Of a stretch of DNA of 64,000 nucleotides, positions 42,436-51,029 are shown one piece after another; position 1 is the stretch's first letter, and every line of letters begins with the position of its first letter. Position numbers and translations under genes: made by a program. The DNA is taken from NCBI RefSeq assembly GCF_023721755.1, contig NZ_JAMDLH010000005.1, positions 341,782-405,781 of the forward strand. Direction: 5' to 3'. The notes under the pieces are model-generated. The model did not search any database and was not told where the DNA came from. It saw nothing but the letters and a program-made list of their open reading frames with translations. The stretch is from Pleomorphomonas sp. NRK KF1. GTDB taxonomy: Bacteria; Pseudomonadota; Alphaproteobacteria; Rhizobiales; Pleomorphomonadaceae.

Positions 42436-43662
42436 TCAAGCCGCATCGGCAACGGAGCTTTCGGCAATGGTCTTGCCCGTCACGACCGACGCCCATTGCT
42501 CCATGATGGCGCGCCGCTGAGCAAGAAAGTCGGTGCGGCGATAGGCGCGCTCGACAGATCCGCCGACGCTGTGGCCAAGCATGGTCTCCGCGATGTCGTG
42601 CGGTGTGGTGGTCGCTTCCGCCATCCAATCGCGCAAAGACGATCGGAAACCGTGCGGCCGCTCTTTCATGCCGCGACGCTCCATCAGGCGAGACATGGTC
42701 GCGTCGGAAATGACGCCCTTCCTCACCGACGGAAACAGCCATCCATCTCGGGCGAGCGGCTTCGCCTGCTCGATGACGCGCAACGCTTCTGCCGAAAGTG
42801 GAACGCGGAAATCCTCGGTCTTTCCCTCTCGTCCCTTCATGTTCTGCGCCGGAATGGTCCAGACGTCCCCCTCGATCTGGTCTAGCCGGATGAAGCGCAA
42901 AGGCGCGGAACGAACGCCGGTCAGGATGAGGAGACGGAGAGCGAGGTGCGTTACCGTGCCGTCGCCGATCGAAGCATAGAAGTCCGCCACCTCAGGCCAC
43001 GGCACGGCGGGGATATGCTCCCATTTGTGTCCTTGTGCGCCGAGTAGCGCCCTGGCTTTTGCCGGCGCTTGAAGATCTACATCGAGGCCGAGTGCTGCGG
43101 CATGTTTGAAAACGACGCTGATGCGATTGAGCGCCTTTCTTGCCGGGTCCGGCTTCGTCGTCCAAATGCCTTTGAGCGCGTCGCGAATGTCGATCTGCCC
43201 GATTTGCGAAACGGGCGTCTTGCCCAGCTTCGGCAGAACGTGAAGATCGAGCGGCGAGCGCCAGCGGCCGGCCTTACCTTCCTTCTTGAGCGACTTTTTC
43301 AGCGCCTCGAAACAGTCGTCCGTCAAATCCTTCAGTAGATGCAGATTGCGCGCCGCCTCGCGCGCCAGCCGTTCGCGCTCGACAATAGGATCCAGCCCAC
43401 TCGCCGCCACGGCTCGCCACTTCGTCGCATCCTCGCGCGCCGCTTTCAGTGAGACAACGGCGATCGAGCCAAGCCCCATCTCCCGGCGCCTGCCGTGAAT
43501 GGTGAAGCGCAGCACCCAATAGCCGGACTTCTGGTCGGTCTTGACGAGCCAAAGCCCGCCGCCGTCGCTGTGTTTGCCAGAGGGGCGAGTCTGGACCGCT
43601 CGCGCGCCCAGCTTGTTCAAAGGCCTCGACATCGCTCCACCCTTCGCTCCACCTTTCGACAT
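42436..43662 (-). CDS. Tyrosine-type integrase
   Basis: A 408-residue site-specific recombinase with an N-terminal DUF4102-type arm-binding domain (GGGLWLVKTDQKSGYWVLRF and MGLGSIAVVSLKAAREDA). The catalytic residues are visible: first Arg in LTGVRSAPLRFIRLD, HxxR in HGFRSSLRDWMAE, the LGHS box, and the tyrosine in VERAYRRTDF. It should catalyse insertion and excision at the tRNA-Thr site. The start may be ATG 43662 or ATG 43632; neither has an ideal ribosome site. It is at the right end of the element, 130 bp from attR. Confidence 0.95.
   Translation of the reverse strand: MSKGGAKGGAMSRPLNKLGARAVQTRPSGKHSDGGGLWLVKTDQKSGYWVLRFTIHGRRREMGLGSIAVVSLKAAREDATKWRAVAASGLDPIVERERLAREAARNLHLLKDLTDDCFEALKKSLKKEGKAGRWRSPLDLHVLPKLGKTPVSQIGQIDIRDALKGIWTTKPDPARKALNRISVVFKHAAALGLDVDLQAPAKARALLGAQGHKWEHIPAVPWPEVADFYASIGDGTVTHLALRLLILTGVRSAPLRFIRLDQIEGDVWTIPAQNMKGREGKTEDFRVPLSAEALRVIEQAKPLARDGWLFPSVRKGVISDATMSRLMERRGMKERPHGFRSSLRDWMAEATTTPHDIAETMLGHSVGGSVERAYRRTDFLAQRRAIMEQWASVVTGKTIAESSVADAA
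43634..43658 (+). repeat. Tandem 12-13 bp repeats near right end
   Basis: GCTCCACCCTTCG (43634-43646) and GCTCCACCTTTCG (43646-43658) overlap by one base. The second is identical to 28947-28959 near the left end. They encode the KGGAKGGA repeat at the integrase N-terminus if ATG 43662 is used. Confidence 0.45.
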
Positions 43663-43791
43663 GGGCTTGGGCGGCCATCGTTGAACCAGCCTGACTACCG
43701 TCGCCTCAATATCTCATTGATATCCGGCAACGTTTTCCGTGCTCGCTCACGGATGAACATGAATGAATTCAAGCGAGTATGGATTCCGATG

Positions 43792-43810
43792 CCGTCGTGC
43801 GGCACCATTT
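43792..43810 (+). repeat. attR (19-bp direct repeat)
   Basis: Exact second copy of CCGTCGTGCGGCACCATTT. It is only the tRNA 3' end without a tRNA body, as expected for the distal junction of a tRNA-targeting element. Confidence 0.93.
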
Positions 43811-43926
43811 CCTGCCTTTCCGCCCACAGCATTCGTCATCGATCGGAACGCCTCGCGTGTCCGATGGCAATCGCGCGCATTGATGAGGCCAGCGCCGCCG
43901 CCCGTCCACGGCGGCGCGGAATGGGA

Positions 43927-44430
43927 TCACTCGATGATCTTGTAGTGTTCACCGGCACAGGCGCAGACCGGGCAGGCGTCGGGCGCATCGCCGATCACCG
44001 TATGGCCGCAGTTCGGACAGATGCGGATGACGACGTCGCCGAGATCGCTGCCGGCCTTCACCGCCTCCAGCGCATCGCCGAACAGGCCGTAGTGGATTTT
44101 CTCGACTTCCATCGCCTCGGTCATCGAGCGAATGGCGCGCTTGTGACCCTCGGCCTTCGCGGTCGCCACCATCGCCGGATACATGGAGGTGAACTCGTGG
44201 CTCTCGCCCTCCATCGCATCGGCGAGGTTGTCGAGCGTGCCCTTGATGGCGCCGAGCGCGCGCAGGTGAGCGTGGGCGTGAATGGTCTCAGCGGCGGCGA
44301 CGGCGCGGAACAGCTTGGCGACGCCCGGCTTTCCTTCCCGGACGGCGGCTTCGGCATAAGCGAGGTACTTGCGGTTGGCCTGGCTTTCGCCGGCAAAGGC
44401 TTCCTTGAGGTTGTCCGTGGTGGTGGGCAT
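43927..44430 (-). CDS. Rubrerythrin
   Basis: A 167-residue non-haem diiron peroxidase protecting against hydrogen peroxide at low oxygen. The ferritin-like domain shows the iron ligands in EAFAGESQANRKYLAYAE, AAAETIHAHAH, EGESHEFTSMY and VEKIHYGLF. The C-terminal rubredoxin-like domain has two CxxC knuckles, IRICPNCGHTV and DACPVCACAGEH. The two-domain order (ferritin-like then rubredoxin) is the classical one. It is monocistronic and was the original chromosomal neighbour of tRNA-Thr before the element inserted. Confidence 0.95.
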   Translation of the reverse strand: MPTTTDNLKEAFAGESQANRKYLAYAEAAVREGKPGVAKLFRAVAAAETIHAHAHLRALGAIKGTLDNLADAMEGESHEFTSMYPAMVATAKAEGHKRAIRSMTEAMEVEKIHYGLFGDALEAVKAGSDLGDVVIRICPNCGHTVIGDAPDACPVCACAGEHYKIIE

Positions 44431-44574
44431 GGTGCTTGCCTTTTTTGATTGAGCGACGCGGGGACGTCGCGGGTCCCCAGCCCACGAGACTAGCCCGGCG
44501 ATCCATGCCCGAGTATCGGGACAACCCCGTGAAATGCCCTACGGACTTGAGATTTTTTCTAAGGAAGGCGGGTC

Positions 44575-44611
44575 ATGTGAGAGGAAAGGAGGCCGGCCGC
44601 ATCCGGCCTCC
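44575..44611 (-). terminator. Intrinsic terminator of secDF
   Basis: GGAGGCCGG / CCGGCCTCC, perfect 9-bp stem with loop CCGCAT (44588-44611), followed on the minus strand by TTTCCTCTC. It lies 9 bp after the secDF stop. Confidence 0.7.
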
Positions 44612-44620
44612 CCGTTGGCC

Positions 44621-47155
44621 TCACGCTTCGGAAGGCGCGCCGCTGGTCGGCACCGGCTGGCTGCGCCGCCGACGCGTCCGCCAGTCGCCGAGGAACAGAA
44701 GGATCGGCGCCGCGATGAATACCGACGACGACGCGGCGATCACGATGCCGAAGATCATCGGCACCGCAAAGCTCTCCACCGCACTCCCGCCCCAAATCGC
44801 CATCGGGAGCAGCGACAGGAAGGCGGTCACCGAGGTGTAGAGGCTGCGCGCCAGCGTCTCGTTGATCGACTTGTCGATCAGTTCTCTGAGGGGCATCGCC
44901 TTGTAAAGCCGCATGTTCTCGCGCATGCGGTCGTAGACGACCACCTTGTCGTTGACCGAATAGCCGACCAGCGTGAGCAGGGCGGCAATGGCCGTCAGGT
45001 TGAAGTCGAGCCCCGTCAGCGCGAAGAAGCCGACGGTCTTGGTGACGTCCAGCACCAGCGTGGCGATGGCGCCCACGGCGAATGGCCATTCGAAGCGGAC
45101 CCAGATGTAGACCAGCATGGCCAGGCTGGCGAAGATCACGGCGAGAACACCGGCCGTCGCGAGCTCGCCCGACACCTTGGGGCCGACCACTTCGGTGCCG
45201 ATGACCTTGGCCGAGGCATCGATCTTGGTGATCTCCTGCCGGAGCTGCTCGACCGCCACCGTCTGTGCCTCTTCGCCCCCGTCCTGTCGTTCGACGCGAA
45301 CGAGCAGGTGGTTGTCGTCGCCAAAGGCCTGCAGCGCCACCTCGCCCAACCCCAGGCCATCGAGACCGGAGCGGAAGGCCGCGAGGTCGGCCGGCCCCGT
45401 CGTCTCCACCTGCATCTGGATGCCGCCACGGAAGTCGACGCCGTAGTTGAGGCCCGGGTAGATGAAGAGGCCGATCGAGGCGAGCGACAGGAGCGCCGAG
45501 AAGCCGATGCCGAAGAAGCGTGCCCGCATGAACGGAATGGCCGTGCCGTCGGGGATGAGCTTGATCGGCAGCAGCGGCCGGATGTCCATCTTCTTGAGTT
45601 TGCGGCGCCGGACGATCGCCAGCATCAGCACGCGCACCACCGACACGGCGGTGAACATCGAGATGACAAGACCGATGCCCATGGTGACGGCGAAACCGCG
45701 CACCGGGCCGGAGCCGAACCAGAACAGCAGCACCGAGGCGATCAGCGCCGTGACGTTGCCGTCGACGATGGTCGAGTAGGCGCGCTTGAAGCCTGCATCG
45801 AGTGCGGCGATGGCGCTCATGCCCTTGCGCGACTCCTCGCGGATGCGTTCGTTGATCAGCACGTTGGCGTCGACGGCGAGACCGATGCCCAGAACGATGC
45901 CGGCGATGCCCGGCAGCGTCAGCGTCGCCCCCAGCAAAGTCAGGCCGGCGAAGGTGAGGATGACATTGAGGCCGAGAGCCAGGTTGGCGAGCAATCCCCA
46001 GGCGCCGTAGAGCACCAGCATGAAGCCGAACACCAGTGCGAAGCCGATAAGGCCGGTGGCAACGCCCATCTCGATGGCGTCGGCACCGAGATCGGCGCCG
46101 ACGGTGCGTTCCTCGATCACCGTCAGTTTGGCCGGGAGTGCGCCCGCCCTGAGCATGGCCGCGAGGTCGGTGGCGCTTTGCACCGAGAAATTACCGGAAA
46201 TCTGACCCGAGCCGGCCGTGATCGGTTCGCGGATCACCGGCGCGCTCAGCACCTTGTCGTCGAGCACGATGGCAAAGGGGCGACCGACGTTGGCGCGGGT
46301 GATGTCGGCAAAGCGGGCAGCGCCGGCCGAATCGAAGCGGAAGGAGACGATCGGCTCGTTGGTGTTCTGGTCGAAACCGACGCGCGCGTCTGTCAGGCGG
46401 TCGCCGGATAGCTCGACGCGGTCCTCGACCGGATAGGTCCGCCCTTCGTCATCGCGAAGAATGGTCACGCCCGGCGGCATGAAATCGGCGGTCGCCGCGT
46501 CGGACAGCAGGTGGAAGCCCATCTTGGCCGTCGAACCGAGCAGTTCCCGGATACGTGCCGGATCCTGCACGCCGGGAAGCTGCACCAGGATGCGGTCGCT
46601 GCCCACGCGCTGGATGGTCGGTTCGGCGACACCCACCTGATCGATGCGCTGGCGGATGATTTCAAGGCTCTGCTCGACCGCCGCCGCCGCGCGATCGGTG
46701 AGACCGGCGTCGGTGAGAGCAAGTGTCACCGTGCCGTTACTCTGGCGGATGTCGAGATCGCTGGCCGTCACGCCAAGCCCGGGATTGCCGATCGATGCGG
46801 CGAGCTTGCCGAGTTCTCCGGCGGCGCGGGCGGTCTGCCCGGGATCGTCGAGGTTGACGGTCACGGCGTTGCCCGCGCGGCGGATCGATGTCGTGTCGAT
46901 CTTCGCCTCGCGCAACGTTCGGCGCGCATCCTGCGTCAGCGTTTGCAGTCGCTCCTTCACGAGATCGGCGGCATCCACCTCCAGTACGAGATGCGAGCCG
47001 CCTCTGAGGTCCAGCCCGAGCGACACCCGGTCGCGCGGCAGCCAAGAGGGAAAGTTGTCGAGGACGGATTGTGGCACCACGTTGGGAAGCGTGACGATGA
47101 TGCCGAGGGCGATGATGGCCGAGTAGAGCGCCACCAGCCAGCGGGAAGTTTTCAT
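44621..47155 (-). CDS. secDF: Fused protein translocase SecD-SecF
   Basis: An 844-residue inner-membrane protein joining SecD and SecF, which use the proton gradient to pull pre-proteins through SecYEG. The SecD half has the first span (MKTSRWLVALYSAIIALGII), LGLDLRGGSHLVLEVD, the periplasmic domains, and the RND-type spans with GIVLGIGLAVDANVLINERI. The SecF half begins around residue 535 with LNYGVDFRGGIQMQVE and has ALLTLVGYSVNDKVVVYDRM. Both conserved Asp in the transmembrane motifs are present. There are two ATGs, 47167 and 47155; the second directly precedes the first span. It is a single-gene unit with its own terminator. Confidence 0.95.
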   Translation of the reverse strand: MKTSRWLVALYSAIIALGIIVTLPNVVPQSVLDNFPSWLPRDRVSLGLDLRGGSHLVLEVDAADLVKERLQTLTQDARRTLREAKIDTTSIRRAGNAVTVNLDDPGQTARAAGELGKLAASIGNPGLGVTASDLDIRQSNGTVTLALTDAGLTDRAAAAVEQSLEIIRQRIDQVGVAEPTIQRVGSDRILVQLPGVQDPARIRELLGSTAKMGFHLLSDAATADFMPPGVTILRDDEGRTYPVEDRVELSGDRLTDARVGFDQNTNEPIVSFRFDSAGAARFADITRANVGRPFAIVLDDKVLSAPVIREPITAGSGQISGNFSVQSATDLAAMLRAGALPAKLTVIEERTVGADLGADAIEMGVATGLIGFALVFGFMLVLYGAWGLLANLALGLNVILTFAGLTLLGATLTLPGIAGIVLGIGLAVDANVLINERIREESRKGMSAIAALDAGFKRAYSTIVDGNVTALIASVLLFWFGSGPVRGFAVTMGIGLVISMFTAVSVVRVLMLAIVRRRKLKKMDIRPLLPIKLIPDGTAIPFMRARFFGIGFSALLSLASIGLFIYPGLNYGVDFRGGIQMQVETTGPADLAAFRSGLDGLGLGEVALQAFGDDNHLLVRVERQDGGEEAQTVAVEQLRQEITKIDASAKVIGTEVVGPKVSGELATAGVLAVIFASLAMLVYIWVRFEWPFAVGAIATLVLDVTKTVGFFALTGLDFNLTAIAALLTLVGYSVNDKVVVYDRMRENMRLYKAMPLRELIDKSINETLARSLYTSVTAFLSLLPMAIWGGSAVESFAVPMIFGIVIAASSSVFIAAPILLFLGDWRTRRRRSQPVPTSGAPSEA

Positions 47156-47233
47156 ATGCGTGTCCATGCCGAGCGACGTCGCTGCGTCTCCGTGAAGACG
47201 AGCGGCCGCGAAACCTGATTTGGGTTCGGAAAA

Positions 47234-47632
47234 TCAGGTGGCGATGGGCGGTGCCCGAGGCCGATGGCCGGGGAAATGGCTGTGGCAGGAAATGGTCCCG
47301 GCAACGGCACGCAAAACGCGCCCGCAGACGGGAGCTGCCACGACGACGGCAGCAAGGACCAAAGCTGCCGGCAACCGGGGTGGCGGAGCCGAGGTCCGGT
47401 CGCCATGCTCGGCGGCCACGACAGGTCTCAGCCCGTCGCGAAGGAGAGCCGAGTGGCGGACGACAGCTTGATCGCCGGCCCCGAGCGTCGTCGATAGCGA
47501 TGAGCCGACCTCTGTGCCGAAGCCGAAGTGTAGGGCGGCAACAAAGAGAAGGGCCGACAGAAGGGCGACAGCCGTCTTCGGCGCCGTCAAGCAGCGTTTG
47601 AAGAAGGGGACTGGCGCGGCTCCCGAGGTCAC
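47234..47632 (-). CDS. Small membrane protein coupled to the antiporter gene, unrecognised
   Basis: A 132-residue frame whose ATG overlaps the antiporter stop as ATGA. It has two hydrophobic segments, about residues 19-36 (KTAVALLSALLFVAALHF) and 88-104 (LPAALVLAAVVVAAPVCG), separated by a polar loop. No family is recognised. The overlap is the main support; high GC makes chance frames common here, so it may be spurious. Confidence 0.4.
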   Translation of the reverse strand: MTSGAAPVPFFKRCLTAPKTAVALLSALLFVAALHFGFGTEVGSSLSTTLGAGDQAVVRHSALLRDGLRPVVAAEHGDRTSAPPPRLPAALVLAAVVVAAPVCGRVLRAVAGTISCHSHFPGHRPRAPPIAT

Positions 47633-49479
47633 GCGGCGGGCTTTCCTTCGTCCGTATCGGGCGGCATCGTCGCATCCGATGGTGGCGTCTCGGCGGCTGC
47701 TCCATGCGGCGCGGCGGACTGGTCGTCGAGCATCTTGAGCATGCCGAGCGCGATTTCGCGCTCGCCCATGATCACCCTGTCGGCGCCATGGCGCAACAGG
47801 TGCTCCACCTCTTCGTCGGAATGGGCGCGAGCGACGATGAGAAGGCTCGCGTTGATCCGGCGCGCCTGCTCGACCACTTGGCCAGCCTCGAAGCCTTCGG
47901 GAATGGCGACCAGCAGGGCCTTTGCCCGTTCCAGACCGGCAAGCGCGAGAACGCGACCGTCGGCAGCGTTGCCGGCGATGGTCTCGACGGCCTTGTCGCG
48001 TAGACGGCGCAACCGATCCTCGCCATCTTCGATCACCAGCAAGGGCACGTTCCGCCCGGCGAGATCGTCCGCGATAACGCTGCCGACCCGACCGTAACCG
48101 ACCACCACGCGATGCCCGGCGAGGGTCGTGGGTTCCACCGCCTCTTCGTCCGGGTCGCCATCGCCTTCCGCCTTCGGAGGATCGCTCTCGGTCGCTGCCG
48201 CGGGAACGACGGTGTCGGACACGGACTCCGATCTGGGCTGCAACCAGCTTTCCAATGTGGGGCGCAGCCGGTCGGCCAAGCCAAACATCACCGGGTTGAG
48301 AATGATGGAAATCAGAGCGCCCGCCAGGATGAGATCCCGCCCCTCTTCAGGCAGGAAACCGAGGCCGACGCCCATTTCCGCCAGGATGAACGAGAACTCG
48401 CCGATCTGGGCAAGGCTGGCCGAAATGGTGAGGGCGGTCTTCACCGGACGCCGGAAAAGCAGGACGATGCCAAAGGCAGCAACCGTCTTGCCGACGAGGA
48501 TAATGGCCAGTGTGGCGAGAAGTACGAAGGGCTCGTTGACGACAATGCTGGGGTTGAACAGCATGCCGACCGACACGAAGAACAGCACCGAAAAGGCGTC
48601 ACGCAGCGGCAGACTTTCCTGAGCGGCCCGGTGGCTGAGCTCGCTTTCCGACAGCACCATTCCGGCAAAGAAGGCACCGAGCGCCAGCGAGGCCCCGAAC
48701 AGCTCCGCCGCGCCGAAGGCGACGCCGAGCGCGATGGCCAGAACCCCCAGTCGGAACAGCTCGCGGGAACCGGTGTGGGCTATGCGGTGCAGGATGGCCG
48801 GGATCACGCGCCGGCCGACAACAAGCATCAGCGCGACGAAAATGGCGACTTTGATCAGCGTCGCCGCCACGATGCCGCCGACGCCGAGATCGATCCCGAT
48901 CAATCGGCTGGCGACCGCGGCGAGTGGGTCGGAATAGGCACTGGCGCCGCCATTGGCCACGCTGGCCGCCGCCGGAATGAGCACCAAGACCAGCACCATG
49001 GCCAAGTCTTCGACGATCAGCCAGCCGACGGCGATCTTGCCGCGTTCGCTGTCGACGAGGCGTCGCTCCTGCAAGGCTTTGAGCAGCACCACCGTCGAGG
49101 CAACGGACAGGGCGATGCCGAACACCACGCTGCCGCCCGTCGACCAACCCATGCTGTAGCCGAGCCCCCAGCCAAGCAGCGTGGCGATGGCGATCTGGCC
49201 GATCGCGCCCGGCACGGCAATGAAGCGGACCGACAAGAGGTCTTTCAGGGCAAAGTGCAGGCCGACGCCGAACATGAGCAAAATGACGCCGAGTTCGGCG
49301 AGCTGAGGCGCCAGCTCCTGATCGGCAACGAAACCCGGCGTATGTGGCCCGACCAGCATGCCGGCAACGAGATAGCCGACCAGCGGCGGCAGGCGGAAAC
49401 GATTGGCGATGGCGCCAAATATGAAGGCGAGGACAAGGCCGCCGACAATCGTCGAAATGAGGGACGTGTCGTGCGGCAT
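47629..49479 (-). CDS. Kef/YbaL-type monovalent cation:proton antiporter (CPA2) with RCK domain
   Basis: A 616-residue inner-membrane antiporter. The N-terminal 380 residues form the Na+/H+-exchanger fold with about 12 spans, including the motif LVGYLVAGMLVGPHTPGF and GIALSVASTVVLLKAL; the span with VGWLIVEDLAMVLVLVLI contains the conserved ED. The C-terminal region (about 440-590) is a TrkA-N/RCK nucleotide-binding domain: HRVVVGYGRVGSVIADDL then LLVIEDGEDRLRRLRD. YbaL- or KefB-type function is likely: K+ or Na+ efflux gated by nucleotide or thiol ligands. ATG 49479 is preceded by GGAGGG. The 205 bp upstream up to lacI show nothing notable. Confidence 0.92.
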   Translation of the reverse strand: MPHDTSLISTIVGGLVLAFIFGAIANRFRLPPLVGYLVAGMLVGPHTPGFVADQELAPQLAELGVILLMFGVGLHFALKDLLSVRFIAVPGAIGQIAIATLLGWGLGYSMGWSTGGSVVFGIALSVASTVVLLKALQERRLVDSERGKIAVGWLIVEDLAMVLVLVLIPAAASVANGGASAYSDPLAAVASRLIGIDLGVGGIVAATLIKVAIFVALMLVVGRRVIPAILHRIAHTGSRELFRLGVLAIALGVAFGAAELFGASLALGAFFAGMVLSESELSHRAAQESLPLRDAFSVLFFVSVGMLFNPSIVVNEPFVLLATLAIILVGKTVAAFGIVLLFRRPVKTALTISASLAQIGEFSFILAEMGVGLGFLPEEGRDLILAGALISIILNPVMFGLADRLRPTLESWLQPRSESVSDTVVPAAATESDPPKAEGDGDPDEEAVEPTTLAGHRVVVGYGRVGSVIADDLAGRNVPLLVIEDGEDRLRRLRDKAVETIAGNAADGRVLALAGLERAKALLVAIPEGFEAGQVVEQARRINASLLIVARAHSDEEVEHLLRHGADRVIMGEREIALGMLKMLDDQSAAPHGAAAETPPSDATMPPDTDEGKPAA

Positions 49480-49684
49480 TGCAGCCCTCCGTCAAGGTTG
49501 AATTTTCAGTGGATGACTCACCTCGCGGGCAGGCCGGGCCGATAGACCTCAGAACAATATGGATGATTTCGAAGGTCGATCAAGTATGGCCCCGCCAGTA
49601 AAGCGCAATCACGTCCGTTGAAAGTGCAGGCAACCGGCAGGGGTGGAGCGTCACGCTATCCGCGCCACCTCCGAGAGGCTCGCC

Positions 49685-50728
49685 TTAACCCTCGCGAAGG
49701 CAAACGGGCCCGTCGCTCTCGCCCGGCACCAGCGACAACGGCACCCGGCTTTGCACGATGCCCGAGGGAAAAGCCCTGACCGTCATCGGCATTTGGGCAA
49801 GTAGCGCGCGAGCCGCGGCCGTTCCCAGATCCTGAAGCGACATCTGGAAGCACGTCACCTGCGGCATGAGGAATCGGACCGACTCCTCGCGACGGAATCC
49901 GATGATCGACAAGTCCCGGCCTGGCTTGAGTCCACGTTCGGCAAGACGCCTGTAGATGCCGATCGCGGTCACTTCATAAAACAGGATGATCGCCGTCGCG
50001 GGATCGGGTCTGTCCAGGATGCCATCGACGATGCTGTCACCGTCATCCTCCCGGCGTCGGGTCGGGAAAACCAGTGCTTCATCGAAGTCGAGGCCGTGTC
50101 TGGCGAGATTGTCCCGATAGGCCTGCGCAAAAATCGCCCCGTAGTTGGCGTCGTTGGACGGCACCGTCACGGCAATGCGCCGATGACCAAGCCGAACCAG
50201 ACGTTCGACGGCGGTGGCCATGACACCCTCGAAATCAAGATCGATCCAGGAATAGCCGCTGCCGCTGTCGCTTCGTCCCAGCGTGACGAACGGGATGTCC
50301 GACGACTTCAGGAGATCGATACGCCTGTCGATCCGTCGCGTTTCGGCCAGGATCAGGCCGTCGACTGCCCCCCGGGAGACGAAGCGCTGGAGAAAGGTGA
50401 AGTTGTCCTGGCTCTTGGCGCAGGGGAGAACAAGGAGATCGAGACCATGGGCGGCCAGAACGGCCTGCATGCCTTCGACGACCCCCATGAAGAAATAGTC
50501 GGTGCTGGTGGTGCTCTCCTGGTCGAGCTCAATCATGAAGCCGACGGAGTGCGTGACGCCCTGAGCAAGCGATCGGGCGGCCTGGTTGGCCGCATAGCCG
50601 AGGCGTTGCGCCGCTTCCAGAACCTTCTGACGCGTCGCCTCATTGACATTGGGATTGCCGTTGAGAGCGCGGGACACCGTGGCCGTGGACACCCCCAGTT
50701 CACGCGCCAGACGGGCGATGCCTCTCAT
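49685..50728 (-). CDS. LacI-family transcriptional regulator
   Basis: A 347-residue repressor with an N-terminal LacI HTH (IARLARELGVSTATVSRALN and hinge NQAARSLAQG) and a periplasmic-binding-like effector domain. ATG 50728 has GGAGGAATTT immediately upstream; the earlier ATG at 50767 is not used. It is divergent from the sugar ABC operon and two palindromic operators of LacI type lie between them. The effector is presumably the transported sugar or a cleavage product of the GH31 enzyme. Confidence 0.95.
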   Translation of the reverse strand: MRGIARLARELGVSTATVSRALNGNPNVNEATRQKVLEAAQRLGYAANQAARSLAQGVTHSVGFMIELDQESTTSTDYFFMGVVEGMQAVLAAHGLDLLVLPCAKSQDNFTFLQRFVSRGAVDGLILAETRRIDRRIDLLKSSDIPFVTLGRSDSGSGYSWIDLDFEGVMATAVERLVRLGHRRIAVTVPSNDANYGAIFAQAYRDNLARHGLDFDEALVFPTRRREDDGDSIVDGILDRPDPATAIILFYEVTAIGIYRRLAERGLKPGRDLSIIGFRREESVRFLMPQVTCFQMSLQDLGTAAARALLAQMPMTVRAFPSGIVQSRVPLSLVPGESDGPVCLREG

Positions 50729-50786
50729 AAATTCCTCCGGCCTTCCGCGTTGCCCATTGACAGACATCCAGCGACGAACTTAGCAT

Positions 50787-50800
50787 TGTAAGCGCTTACA
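50787..50800. promoter_or_regulatory. LacI-type operator O1
   Basis: TGTAAGCGCTTACA, a perfect palindrome with the central CG typical of LacI-family sites. It lies 59 bp upstream of the lacI start and would allow autorepression. Confidence 0.9.
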
Positions 50801-50870
50801 GCAACATGGTGACTATCTCAAGCCTGCCCGGCGAGGAGAAAAAGGCGGGCTCAAGAGAATAGCACACCGA

Positions 50871-50886
50871 TTGTAAGCGCTTACAA
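50871..50886. promoter_or_regulatory. LacI-type operator O2
   Basis: TTGTAAGCGCTTACAA, a perfect 16-bp palindrome whose core is identical to O1. The two centres are 85 bp apart, about eight helical turns, which suits DNA looping by a tetramer or bridging dimers. It lies 144 bp before the binding-protein start. Confidence 0.9.
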
Positions 50887-51029
50887 TCGAGGGAACGAGC
50901 CGGAGACCGGGATGATGTCGGCGGCACGCGAAGGAGTCGCGTGCTGCAAGAGGCGACCGCGAAGGTCTTCGGTTCAGGGCCGTCGGAGGACGGAGCAGTC
51001 CAGTCGGATCTGCAACGAGGGAGGATTTG

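Larger units (their letters stand above)
28864..43810. mobile_element. tRNA-Thr integrated element, satellite- or cryptic-prophage-like (14.9 kb)
   Basis: Bounded by a 19-bp direct repeat of the tRNA-Thr 3' end. The integrase lies at the right end and reads leftward. In leftward order: integrase, AlpA-type regulator, primase in two frames, small conserved ORF, membrane protein, SAM methyltransferase, small terminase-neighbour-type protein, two large ejection-type proteins, secreted protein; then on the plus strand near attL a secreted protein and a HigBA pair. No capsid, portal, large terminase or tail tube gene is seen. The 37.8-39.2 kb and 30.0-31.2 kb stretches are visibly richer in A+T than the chromosome. 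Between attL and the toxin gene (28883-29148) no gene is visible. The chromosomal neighbours without it would be tRNA-Thr and rubrerythrin. Confidence 0.9.

Noticed and set aside
43783..43810. Second tRNA-Thr gene at the right end
   Set aside because: Only the 3' 19 bases are repeated; no D-arm or anticodon arm.
44534..46411. Long plus-strand open frame antisense to secDF
   Set aside because: Repetitive His/Asp/Arg/Gly content from the complement of a membrane protein; no start signal or family.
48112..49545. Long plus-strand open frame antisense to the Kef-type antiporter
   Set aside because: Same reason: composition of a shadow frame.
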